NCBI GenBank assembly: GCA_020634215.1
Contig: JACKCD010000020.1
Span: 34,686-98,685 of the forward strand
Direction: 5' to 3'
DNA length: 64,000 nt
From: Ardenticatenaceae bacterium
GTDB taxonomy: Bacteria > Chloroflexota > Anaerolineae > Promineifilales > Promineifilaceae
Both the position numbers and the translations under genes were made by a program. Shown piece after piece: positions 54,812 through 63,356 of the stretch (its first letter is position 1; each line of letters begins with the position of its first letter). The notes under the pieces were generated by a model. It had not been told where the DNA came from. It did not search any database and was given only the letters and a program-made list of their open reading frames with translations.

Positions 54812-56104
54812 ATGAGAGCAAAAACTTTTTCCAAACTATCTTGGCTACTTGCCTTGATCCTCGTTTTAATCCTGGCCGCTTGCGGTGGCAACGCTACCGA
54901 AGAACCGGCCGCTGAAGAACCCGCTGTGGAAGCACCAGCCGCTGAAGAACCAGCCGCCGAAGAACCAGCCGCTGAAGAAGCGTCTACCCAAGAAGGTAGC
55001 TACCAGATCCCCGCCATTGAAGAAGGCAAATACAACGTCGCCTTTGTCTATGTTGGCCCCCACGATGACGGTGGTTGGACACAAGCCCACGATGTCGGCC
55101 GTCAATATGTCGAAGCCAATGTCGAAAATGTCCACACTGCCTATGTTGAAACCGTCGCCGAAGGTGCCGATGCCGAACAGGTTATCCGTTCCCTCGCTCG
55201 TAAAGGGTTCGATGTCATCTTCACCACCTCCTTTGGCTATATGGATGCATCCGAAATCGTCGCCGACGAATTCCCGGATGTAGACATCATCCACATCAGC
55301 GGCTTCAAATCCAATGAAGCCAACTTTGGCAACCTCTTTGGTGCCATGGAAGACATGAAATACCTGGCCGGTATGCTGGCTGGCTCCCGCGCTAAAACCG
55401 ATGGCAACCCCAAGCTCGGCTACATCGCCACCTTCCCCATCCCCGAAGAACTGCGTCTGGGCAACGCCTTCTCCCTTGGTGTCCAACAAACCTGTCCCGA
55501 CTGCACCATAGACGTACGCTGGATCTTCACCTGGCACGACCCCATCGTGGAAAAAGAAGCCGCTGCTTCCCTCTTTGATGGTGGTGCTCAGGTTGTTATG
55601 ACCGGTGCCGACACCCCTGCCCCTGCCGAAGCGGCTCCCGATGGCAAATGGGGTATCACCTACGACTACTCTGGCAACTGCAAGATTGATGCCTGCCTCA
55701 CCTCCATGTACTGGAACTGGGGCCCCGTTTACTCTCGCATCATTGAAGAATCCCGCGACGGCACTTGGGTCGGCGGTTGGGAATATTTCGATGCCGACGC
55801 TGGGGCAATGGGTCTCTATGGCTTTATGGATGGCGAAACAATGCAGCCCGGCGCAGCCAGCCTGCCGGCCGAAGACCTGCAGCTCATCCAAGATACGTTA
55901 GCCTCCATGCTAGCTGGCGAATTCACCCGCTTTGACGTGTTCAAAGGCCCCATCACCGATAACCAGGGCAATGTGGTACTGGAGGATGGCGTCAGCCTGG
56001 AACAGCTTGACCTCGACGGGTTCTCCCAGTTTGGCAGCGAATGCAAGACCTGCATGTATTGGTGGAACCAAAACATCACTGCCGAACTACCTTCGCTTGA
56101 ATAA
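54812..56104 (+). CDS. BMP-family ABC transporter substrate-binding lipoprotein
   Basis: The 430-residue protein starts with a signal and lipobox ILAACGGN (Cys 24), then an acidic spacer of repeated EEPAAEEP units (about 28-60). The BMP (Med) domain follows: VAFVYVGPHDDGGWTQAHDVG, GFDVIFTTSFGYMD, VDIIHISGFKSNEANFGNLFG, and GAQVVMTGADTPAPAEAA. Members bind nucleosides or related purines. TAGGAGAAG precedes the ATG. It is the first gene of the importer operon. Codon choice is strongly biased to C-ending codons and the iterated palindrome is absent from the gene. Confidence 0.93.
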   Translation: MRAKTFSKLSWLLALILVLILAACGGNATEEPAAEEPAVEAPAAEEPAAEEPAAEEASTQEGSYQIPAIEEGKYNVAFVYVGPHDDGGWTQAHDVGRQYVEANVENVHTAYVETVAEGADAEQVIRSLARKGFDVIFTTSFGYMDASEIVADEFPDVDIIHISGFKSNEANFGNLFGAMEDMKYLAGMLAGSRAKTDGNPKLGYIATFPIPEELRLGNAFSLGVQQTCPDCTIDVRWIFTWHDPIVEKEAAASLFDGGAQVVMTGADTPAPAEAAPDGKWGITYDYSGNCKIDACLTSMYWNWGPVYSRIIEESRDGTWVGGWEYFDADAGAMGLYGFMDGETMQPGAASLPAEDLQLIQDTLASMLAGEFTRFDVFKGPITDNQGNVVLEDGVSLEQLDLDGFSQFGSECKTCMYWWNQNITAELPSLE

Positions 56105-56111
56105 TTAATTA

Positions 56112-56180
56112 GTAAGCAGTAATCGGTAATCAGTAATCAGTGACCAAAACTGATTACTGATTACTGGTTACTGATCACTG
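56112..56180. repeat. Hairpin of tandem GTAATCAG words
   Basis: Four GTAATCGG/GTAATCAG words on the left pair with CTGATTAC words on the right. It lies in the gap between the substrate-binding protein and the ATPase gene, ending at the ATPase start, and shares words with 12926-13013. Confidence 0.85.
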
Positions 56181-56183
56181 AAA

Positions 56184-57707
56184 ATGACAGAGACCCCATA
56201 CGCCGTAGAAATGGAAGAAATCGTGGTACGCTTTCCGGGCGTGCTGGCGAATGATCGTGTTAATCTAACGCTGAAACGGGGGGAAATCCATGCGCTCTTG
56301 GGGGAAAATGGGGCTGGAAAAAGCACGCTGATGAACGTGCTGGCCGGATTGTATAAACAAGCGGCCGGGGTTATCAAGATTCACGGCCGGCCGGTTAGCT
56401 TTAACTCCCCCAAAGATGCCATTGCTCATGGTGTCGGCATGATCCATCAACATTTTATGCTGGTGCCCACGCAAACAGTCACCGAAAACATCTTGTTAGG
56501 GCTAGATGAACCCCGATTTATCATGAATTTGCCTCACTATGACCAAAAGGTGCGGGAGCTGCAGGCACAGTTTGGGCTGCAAGTGGATCCTACGGCCAAA
56601 ATTTGGCAGCTTTCGGTGGGGGAACAGCAGCGGGTGGAAATTTTGAAGGTGCTGTATCGGGGGGCGGATATTTTGATTATGGATGAGCCAACGGCCGTTC
56701 TTGCCCCCAAAGAAATTGATGAACTCATCAACACCATGCGCTCCATGGTGGCACAGGGCAAATCTATCATCTTCATCAGCCACAAATTGCACGAAGTAAC
56801 GGCCGTTGCCGACCGCGTCACCGTCCTACGTAAGGGCCTCTGCACCGCCGAAGGCATCAGCGCCAAAGGGTTAACCCAGGCTGACTTGGCTCGTCTTATG
56901 GTTGGGCGAGATGTAGTCTTCAGCGTTGCGAAAGAAGAACAAGCACCGGGCAGCGTCGTCCTCTCCATGAAAAACGTCTCCGCCCAAAACAACAAAGGTG
57001 TGCCAGCCCTGCGTAATCTGTCGCTTGAACTCCACAGCGGTGAAATCTTGGGCATTGCCGGTGTGGCTGGCAACGGCCAAAGCGAGTTGGCCCAGGTCAT
57101 TACCGGTTTACGCCCCTGTGAAGGCAGCATTTTGGTCAACGGCGAAGAAGTTGCCAACCAACCACCTAGCAAAGCCATTGCCCAGGGTGTCGCCCACGTA
57201 CCAGAAGACCGCACCAAAGTTGGCTCTGCCCCCAACATGAGCATCACTGAAAACACCATCATGAAAGATTATAGCAGCGAGCCAATTGGCAATGGCTGGA
57301 GCATCAACTTCACCAAAGCCCGCACCCGCGCCCAAAAGCTAAAAAAAATGTATGATATTTTGGCTCCCAGCGTAGATACAATGGCACGTAAGCTATCGGG
57401 TGGCAATTTGCAAAAGGTCATTTTGGCGCGAGAGATTTCCACAAACCCCCGCCTAATGGTGGCCGTGCAGCCGACACGTGGGCTGGATGTGGGGGCCATT
57501 GAGGCCATTCAAACGTTGCTATTGGAACAGCGGGCATCAGGAACGGCCGTTCTCCTCATCTCCGAAGAACTAGAAGAACTCCTCTCCCTCAGCGACCGCA
57601 TCGCCGTCATCTTCGACGGTCAAATCATGGGCACCGTTGACGCCAAAAACGCCAACATAGACCAAATCGGCCAAATGATGATCGGCAGCAAACTGGAAAC
57701 CCTCTAA
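56184..57707 (+). CDS. Nucleoside/sugar-type ABC importer ATPase (two ABC domains)
   Basis: The 507-residue protein contains two ABC cassettes. The first has Walker A GENGAGKSTLMN, the signature LSVGEQQRVEI and Walker B ILIMDEPTAVL. The second has the degenerate Walker A GVAGNGQSEL, the signature LSGGNLQKVILAREI and QPTRGLDVGAIE, as is usual for the RbsA/NupO family. It energises uptake through the two permeases that follow. Confidence 0.95.
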   Translation: MTETPYAVEMEEIVVRFPGVLANDRVNLTLKRGEIHALLGENGAGKSTLMNVLAGLYKQAAGVIKIHGRPVSFNSPKDAIAHGVGMIHQHFMLVPTQTVTENILLGLDEPRFIMNLPHYDQKVRELQAQFGLQVDPTAKIWQLSVGEQQRVEILKVLYRGADILIMDEPTAVLAPKEIDELINTMRSMVAQGKSIIFISHKLHEVTAVADRVTVLRKGLCTAEGISAKGLTQADLARLMVGRDVVFSVAKEEQAPGSVVLSMKNVSAQNNKGVPALRNLSLELHSGEILGIAGVAGNGQSELAQVITGLRPCEGSILVNGEEVANQPPSKAIAQGVAHVPEDRTKVGSAPNMSITENTIMKDYSSEPIGNGWSINFTKARTRAQKLKKMYDILAPSVDTMARKLSGGNLQKVILAREISTNPRLMVAVQPTRGLDVGAIEAIQTLLLEQRASGTAVLLISEELEELLSLSDRIAVIFDGQIMGTVDAKNANIDQIGQMMIGSKLETL

Positions 57708-57738
57708 TGGCCATTGTCCTGTTTTTTACGCCTATTTC

Positions 57739-57784
57739 CGTAAAACGCATTGCGTGTTCCGCACCATACGCAATACGTAATACG
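57739..57784. repeat. Hairpin of GCGTATTGCG words
   Basis: ACGCATTGCGTGTTCCGC and its near complement CATACGCAATACGTAATACG pair imperfectly between the ATPase and first permease genes. Its translation in frame precedes the true permease start. Confidence 0.65.
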
Positions 57785-57794
57785 CTCTAAATTT

Positions 57795-58916
57795 ATGACA
57801 ACCATAGCCCCATCCAAACGCTTCCAACTACCCTACACCATCTCCCTGGAAAAACGGGTCGAGGATTACCCCAAATGGTTCCCCCCCGCCATCACCATCG
57901 GTGCCGTCCTCATCGCCTTCCTCATCAGCGGCATCATCCTCAAACTCATCGGCGGCGAACCACTGCGCGTTGCCAGCTTCTTCTACGAAGCCACCTTTGG
58001 CAGTTGGGCCGTCTTCTCTGACACGCTGGTCAAAGCCACCCCCTTGATCATGGTTGGCCTCGCCTGCGCCATCGCCTTTCGCATGAAGCTGTGGAACATT
58101 GGTGCCGAGGGACAGTTCTACTTGGGTGCCTTTGCTGCCAGCCTCGTTGTTCTCGTCCCCCTGGTTCCCCCTGAAAGCCCCAAAGTCGTCATCATCGGTG
58201 CCATGATCATCATGGGCATGATCGGTGGCGCGGTTTGGGGATTTATTCCTGGCTTCCTCAAAGCCCGCTTCCAGGTCAACGAAATCATCACCACCCTCAT
58301 GCTCAACTACATCGCCATTTCCTGGAACAACTTTTGGATTTTTGACCGCTGGAGCGATGCTGGGTTCCAAATGACCCCCACCTTTGACAAAAGTGCCTGG
58401 CTCCCCCGCCTGGCCGACTACGCCCGCGAGTACAAAATGTTTTCCGGTATCACCCTTCACCTAGGCGTTGTCTTTGGCATTATCGCCGCCGGTATTATGT
58501 GGTGGATTTTAGAGCGCAGCAGTTGGGGGTATGAGATCAAGCTGATCGGCGACAACCCCAACGCCGCCAAATACGCTGGCATCAACATTGCTCGCAACAT
58601 CGTGCTGGTTATGATGGTCTCTGGGGCGTTGGCCGGATTAGCAGGCATGTCCGAAGTCACCGGCGTTGTCCACCGGCTACAAGAGCGCATCTCACCTGGC
58701 TACGGGTTCACTGGCATCATCGTCGCCTGGTTGGCAAAGCTCAACCCATTCACGGTCATTCTTGTCTCCATCCTGTTTGGAGCACTCATCGTCGCCGGCC
58801 GCGAAATCCAGCCGTCAGGGTTAGCCCTCATGCTCCAGGGGTTTATCCTGTTTATGATCATCAGCAGCGACGTGCTGCTGCGCTATAAAGTTCGGCTCAC
58901 ACGGCAAACAGCGTAA
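57795..58916 (+). CDS. ABC importer permease (BMP-type), first subunit
   Basis: The 373-residue membrane protein has about ten helices and belongs to the BPD_transp_2 family. LKLWNIGAEGQFYLGAFAA and GFIPGFLKARFQVNEIITTLMLNYIA are typical of the nucleoside-importer permease, and GVVHRLQERISPGYGFTGIIVAWLA is near the C-terminus. ATG 57795 is preferred; the upstream in-frame extension is translated from the hairpin. No copy of the iterated palindrome is present. Confidence 0.92.
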   Translation: MTTIAPSKRFQLPYTISLEKRVEDYPKWFPPAITIGAVLIAFLISGIILKLIGGEPLRVASFFYEATFGSWAVFSDTLVKATPLIMVGLACAIAFRMKLWNIGAEGQFYLGAFAASLVVLVPLVPPESPKVVIIGAMIIMGMIGGAVWGFIPGFLKARFQVNEIITTLMLNYIAISWNNFWIFDRWSDAGFQMTPTFDKSAWLPRLADYAREYKMFSGITLHLGVVFGIIAAGIMWWILERSSWGYEIKLIGDNPNAAKYAGINIARNIVLVMMVSGALAGLAGMSEVTGVVHRLQERISPGYGFTGIIVAWLAKLNPFTVILVSILFGALIVAGREIQPSGLALMLQGFILFMIISSDVLLRYKVRLTRQTA

Positions 58917-58934
58917 GCGACTAGGACAAATCAC

Positions 58935-59900
58935 ATGAATCCAATCATCATTTTGCACGCCGGTCTCGCCACTGGCACCATTTTGCTTTTTGCCGCCATT
59001 GGCGAAGTTTTTGCCGAACGGGCTGGCATCCTCAACCTTGGCGTCGAGGGGATGATGCTCATGGGAGCGATGGCCGGTTTTAGCACCTCGCTTAGCACCG
59101 GCAGCCCCATGCTTGGCTTACTCGTTGCCATTTTGGCGGGCGGCATTCTCAGTCTGGCACATGGCCTTGTCACCATTCACTTTCAAGCCGACCAGGTGGT
59201 AAGCGGGCTTTCGCTCACCTTTTTGGGTACAGGGCTGGCACTGGTGCTGGGGCAAGGGCTAACGGGGCAAAACCCACCCCTCGTCCCCTCGTTTGATATT
59301 CCAGGGCTGGCACTCATCCCCTTTATTGGCCCTGTCTTTTTTGCCAACCACAGCTTACTGGTTTATGTGGGCTATCTGTTTGCCCCGCTAACATGGTACT
59401 ACATCTACAAAACCCGCCCCGGAATGCATTTGCGAGCGGTGGGAGAGAAGCCGGAAGCGGCGGACACAATGGGGCTTAACGTCTATGCGCTGCGCTACTT
59501 CTACGTGTTTGTGGGCGGCTGTTTAGCGGGGTTGGCTGGGGCAACCATCAGTCTGTCTGTGTCGCCGGGCTGGTTTAGCGAGCTAACCACATCGGGGCAA
59601 GGGTGGATTGCAGTGGGGCTGGTTATTTTTGCCCAGTGGGATCCGCTGCGGGCGGCGTTTGGCGGCTATCTGTTTGGGGCACTACGTCGCACCATTCTGG
59701 ATCTGCAAGGGCCAGCAACGCTGTTTGGCTTGACGAACCCACTTTATATCAACCCAAATTTTAGCTTTTTCTTGCAAATGGCTCCGTTCATCCTGACGAT
59801 TGCAGCCCTAGTTTGGGGGTCACGGGCGGCAATTCGAGAGCGTTTGGGGGCACCGGCAGCGCTGGGTGTGCCGTATATTCGCGGCGAGCGTGGGCTGTAG
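58935..59900 (+). CDS. ABC importer permease (BMP-type), second subunit
   Basis: The 321-residue membrane protein is the partner permease. AERAGILNLGVEGMMLMGAMAGF is the hallmark of this subunit, and GWIAVGLVIFAQWDPLRAAFGGYLFG follows in the C-terminal half. It starts 18 bp after the first permease and needs that protein to form the channel. It is followed 2 bp later by the phosphatase gene. Confidence 0.93.
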   Translation: MNPIIILHAGLATGTILLFAAIGEVFAERAGILNLGVEGMMLMGAMAGFSTSLSTGSPMLGLLVAILAGGILSLAHGLVTIHFQADQVVSGLSLTFLGTGLALVLGQGLTGQNPPLVPSFDIPGLALIPFIGPVFFANHSLLVYVGYLFAPLTWYYIYKTRPGMHLRAVGEKPEAADTMGLNVYALRYFYVFVGGCLAGLAGATISLSVSPGWFSELTTSGQGWIAVGLVIFAQWDPLRAAFGGYLFGALRRTILDLQGPATLFGLTNPLYINPNFSFFLQMAPFILTIAALVWGSRAAIRERLGAPAALGVPYIRGERGL

Positions 59901-59902
59901 CG

Positions 59903-60553
59903 ATGTCTGAGGTCTGGTTTATTCGGCATGGGGAAAGTATTTCCAACGCTAATTTGGTGACAAGCCACCCGGCTTTGTCACCGCTAACGCCTAAGGGCGA
60001 ACAGCAGGCGCTGCTGATTCCAGGGGCATTTAACGGCCGTAAACCAGACCTCATTGTCACTTCTTCCTATCTACGAGCGGAACAAACGGCCGTTCCCACC
60101 CTCGCCCAATTCGACCCCATTCCCTATGAAACCTGGCCGGTACACGAGTTCACCTACCTGTCCCCCAAGCGGTATGATGGCACCACAGGCGACCAACGTG
60201 CGCCCTTTGCCCAAAGCTATTGGCAACGCGCCAACCCGAATGAGCAAGAAGGAGGTGATGGCGAATCATTCCGCGACTGCCTGGCTCGCATTCACGACAC
60301 CTTAGCCAGACTGCGCCAGCATGAAGCCAAGTTTATTGCCATTTTTACCCACGGCATCTTCGCCCGCCTGTTGCTATGGGCAGCCCTTACCAACACCACC
60401 AGTGCCACCAGTACCAGTCAACAACACGCCCACCAGTTCATCCGCGCCGTGCGAATGCCCAACGCCGCCATTTGCGTGGTGCATCTCACGGTTGATAGCC
60501 TGCTTTTCTCTAATATCCAAACCAAACATTTAAACGCAAGGGATGGCTCCTAA
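59903..60553 (+). CDS. Histidine phosphatase family protein
   Basis: The 216-residue protein starts MSEVWFIRHGES, where RHG contains the phosphohistidine (His 9). SSYLRAEQTA supplies the second Arg, a Glu region lies near HEFTYLSP, and FTHGIFARLLL holds the second catalytic His. This is the phosphoglycerate mutase-like (branch 1) fold; substrates in the family range from sugar phosphates to alpha-ribazole phosphate. An upstream in-frame extension into the permease gene was rejected. Its last 4 bp overlap the convergent epimerase gene. Confidence 0.88.
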   Translation: MSEVWFIRHGESISNANLVTSHPALSPLTPKGEQQALLIPGAFNGRKPDLIVTSSYLRAEQTAVPTLAQFDPIPYETWPVHEFTYLSPKRYDGTTGDQRAPFAQSYWQRANPNEQEGGDGESFRDCLARIHDTLARLRQHEAKFIAIFTHGIFARLLLWAALTNTTSATSTSQQHAHQFIRAVRMPNAAICVVHLTVDSLLFSNIQTKHLNARDGS

Positions 60554-61629
60554 TCCTGTTGCTGCTGGCTAAGCCACCAACCAAACAAAACTGCGGCCAC
60601 TCCTAATGCCGCCAAAGCGACTTTTTGTTCGCGGGAAACGGCCGTTTTTCCCCCTCTCCCCTCCGTTTCTGCAATCCAGGCAAACGTCTCCAACATTCCC
60701 GTCTGCAATGGCCGCGTCGTCCAGCCAAGCTGCGCCCGCGCCTTGTCCGACCGCGCCATATACGTCACGCCTAATGATGCCGTTGCCTCACGGCTAAACG
60801 CCGACGGCAACCCCAGTGCCGGCTGCAGCCCACCCATCAGCGGCGCAAACGGCCGCACCATCCGTGATGGGATACGCAGCAGCGGTGGCTTTCGCTCCAG
60901 CAAATACCCCCAAAAATCTACCATCTCCCCCAGCGGGATGGCCGGCCCGGCCAAAATATAGCTCTCCCCTGTCTCACCCTTCTCCGCCGCCAAAATATGC
61001 CCCTCCGCCACATCATCCACATGGGCATAGGTAAAAACCGTGTCCGCTCCCGGCACCGCCGGAAGCCCCTGATAAAACAACCGCATCGTCTCCGCAATAA
61101 CGCTCGTGTCGCCAGGCCCATATACCCCACCCGGCATGACAATGACAATCGGTGCCCCCTTCTCAATCAGCGGCAGTGCCACTTTGTAATGCGCCAGCCA
61201 CTTGGTGCGGTCATACTCGGTCAAAAACGGCCCATTTTGGCGGTAGCTTTCATCCACCAGCCGCCCATGCGTGTCGCCAAACACGGCTACGGTACTGGTA
61301 TACACAATTTTGGGTATGCCTAATTCAACCGCCAGCCGCAGTACTTTGCGTGTTCCCCCCACATTAATCGCCTCGGCATCCATCCAGTCATTTCCACCGA
61401 GCTTATACCAGGCTGCCAGATGAAAGACCACATCGCTACCTTCCATGCCCGCCCGCATCGAGGCCACGTCCAAAATGTCACCCCGCACCACCTGCGCTCC
61501 CAAATCTGTCAACAGCACGGCTCCCGCCTCGGAACGCACCAGTGCCACAACCTCATAGCCCCGTGCAACCAGCTTGGCAATTAAATGCCGGCCGATAAAT
61601 CCCGTCCCACCCGTTACAAATGCTTTCAT
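60550..61629 (-). CDS. NAD-dependent epimerase/dehydratase (extended SDR), membrane-anchored
   Basis: The 359-residue protein has the Rossmann motif VTGGTGFIGRH, the active-site YDRTK (YxxxK) and YTSTVAVFGD (catalytic Thr/Ser). LAAWYKLGG resembles the dihydroflavonol-reductase-like subgroup. The C-terminus has a single hydrophobic helix (LAALGVAAVLFGWWL), which is unusual and suggests a tail anchor. ATG 61629 is chosen because it begins the Rossmann strand; the upstream 17 residues are poor. The substrate is unknown. Confidence 0.87.
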   Translation of the reverse strand: MKAFVTGGTGFIGRHLIAKLVARGYEVVALVRSEAGAVLLTDLGAQVVRGDILDVASMRAGMEGSDVVFHLAAWYKLGGNDWMDAEAINVGGTRKVLRLAVELGIPKIVYTSTVAVFGDTHGRLVDESYRQNGPFLTEYDRTKWLAHYKVALPLIEKGAPIVIVMPGGVYGPGDTSVIAETMRLFYQGLPAVPGADTVFTYAHVDDVAEGHILAAEKGETGESYILAGPAIPLGEMVDFWGYLLERKPPLLRIPSRMVRPFAPLMGGLQPALGLPSAFSREATASLGVTYMARSDKARAQLGWTTRPLQTGMLETFAWIAETEGRGGKTAVSREQKVALAALGVAAVLFGWWLSQQQQD

Positions 61630-61871
61630 GGTTTCACAACCTTCAACTTCATTTTTTTCACCTTTTCTTTGCAGCCACATCAGACCGCGCTGTTTATTAT
61701 ACCCAACAGGAGAGGTGTTGCACGATTGCGGTACTCACGGCTATTGTGTTCACGCCCAAGTTCATGATACTATTAGGCTTCAGAGCTAAGCGTGGGTGAG
61801 CAACTAATTTTCTTTGAAACACAGGATGCCACGCTGAAAACAGATTTTCACAGAGTTGTAGTTCATCGTAT

Positions 61872-63356
61872 ATGACTGAAGGAATCATTGCTGCCCTCGG
61901 CAAATTATTCAGCCGCTTAAATTGGCTTACCGTCCTTTTTTTTGCCGTCGTTTTATTGGTTCAAATTGGGCTTTTCTATTTCTTTTTTAGTTTTTTGCTG
62001 GGGCAGCCCACCAATGAGTGGTTTACGGAATTTATTTTAGCTAGCTTCGTCCAGGTTTTGGCTGGCGCACTGGCACTTTATTTTGTTGACCGATTCAAGC
62101 TGTTGGTAGGCAAGACCATCACCAACACGGTAGGCGACGAGTTAGTTCGGCTGCGGGCGGCCAACAATCGAGCCAAATCGCTGCGCGATATGGCCTCGAC
62201 ACTGCGTGCCACGCTCAGCTTTGAAAAGGTAGTGGAGCAAGCACTGGATGTATCAAGCTTGGCGCTAGAGGAAATGGGCATCCCGCGCCACGCTTTGGTA
62301 GGAGCCGTCTTTTTATTCGATGGCAACCAGCTTATTCCTGTGGCGGCCAAGCGGTTTTTAGCCAAGGATTATGAGCAGAATATCAGTGGCAAACGGGGGG
62401 TTGTGGGGGCAGCACTCAGCCAAGCAGAAATTATGGTGACGGATAATCCGGGCAATGATGCGGAGCTAAAGACGTTTGCGGCGTTTAAGGGTTGTTTAAC
62501 GGCCGTTTGTATCCCCCTCCGCGCCGGTTTCCAAATGTTTGGCATCATGGTCATCGGCTCACACATGGCCGTGCAGTTCAACGAAGAGCATTTTGACCTG
62601 TTCAACGCCGTGGCCGACCAAGCTGTCATCGCCCTGCAAAACGCCCAGCTTTTCCAAAGCCTGGAAGAAGAAAAGCTGCGCCTTATCGAAGCCGATGAAG
62701 AAGCCCGCAAAGAGCTGGCGCGTGATCTGCATGATGGGCCTACACAAAGCATTGCCGCCATCGCCATGCGCATCAACTTTATCCGCGCCCTGCTGCTCAA
62801 AGACCCCGACAAAAGCCTGGACGAATTGGAAAAAGTGGAGCAGCTTGCCAAACAAACCTCTAAAGAAATTCGCGGCATGTTGTTTACATTACGGCCGCTG
62901 CTGATTGAAACCCAGGGGCTTGGCCCGGCCGTTCTTACCGTCATGAACCGACTCAAAGAAAGCGACGGCATTGAGATGCGGCTGGTGGGTGGGGAACATG
63001 GCAATTTGCTCAGCGAAACGGCACAGGGCGTTGTCTTTTCCATCATTGAAGAGGCGTTGGGCAACATCCATAAACATGCCCAAGCAACGGCCGTTGAAGT
63101 GCGGCTGTGGCAAGAGGACAACCTGTTCGTGGCGCGGGTGCAGGACAACGGCGTAGGGTTTGATACCCAGGCCGTGACCAACAACTATGGTTATCGCGGC
63201 AGTTTGGGACTGGTCAACATGCGTGAACGCGCCGAACGGGTGGATGGCTCGCTCTCTATCGAAGCTCAGCCAAATCAGGGAACGGCCGTTACCCTCGTTG
63301 TCCCCCTTGATAAACACGGTCGCAGGGAAAAAACGGCCGTTGCTGCTGGTAAATGA
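61872..63356 (+). CDS. Two-component histidine kinase, NarL/DegS type, with GAF domain
   Basis: The 494-residue protein has two N-terminal membrane helices (about 18-43 and 55-75), a GAF domain (about 110-265) and the HisKA_3 core RKELARDLHDGPTQSIAA with the phospho-His. This is followed by a HATPase with EEALGNIHKHAQA, VQDNGVGFD and GLVNMRERAERV. Such kinases usually pair with LuxR-type response regulators, none of which is in the window. The next gene starts inside its stop codon (ATGA), so the two are probably co-transcribed. Confidence 0.92.
   Translation: MTEGIIAALGKLFSRLNWLTVLFFAVVLLVQIGLFYFFFSFLLGQPTNEWFTEFILASFVQVLAGALALYFVDRFKLLVGKTITNTVGDELVRLRAANNRAKSLRDMASTLRATLSFEKVVEQALDVSSLALEEMGIPRHALVGAVFLFDGNQLIPVAAKRFLAKDYEQNISGKRGVVGAALSQAEIMVTDNPGNDAELKTFAAFKGCLTAVCIPLRAGFQMFGIMVIGSHMAVQFNEEHFDLFNAVADQAVIALQNAQLFQSLEEEKLRLIEADEEARKELARDLHDGPTQSIAAIAMRINFIRALLLKDPDKSLDELEKVEQLAKQTSKEIRGMLFTLRPLLIETQGLGPAVLTVMNRLKESDGIEMRLVGGEHGNLLSETAQGVVFSIIEEALGNIHKHAQATAVEVRLWQEDNLFVARVQDNGVGFDTQAVTNNYGYRGSLGLVNMRERAERVDGSLSIEAQPNQGTAVTLVVPLDKHGRREKTAVAAGK

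Noticed and set aside
54866..55891. 341-codon antisense frame over the BMP lipoprotein
   Set aside because: Explained by the strong C-ending codon bias of the sense gene; Gly/Phe-rich low-complexity translation.
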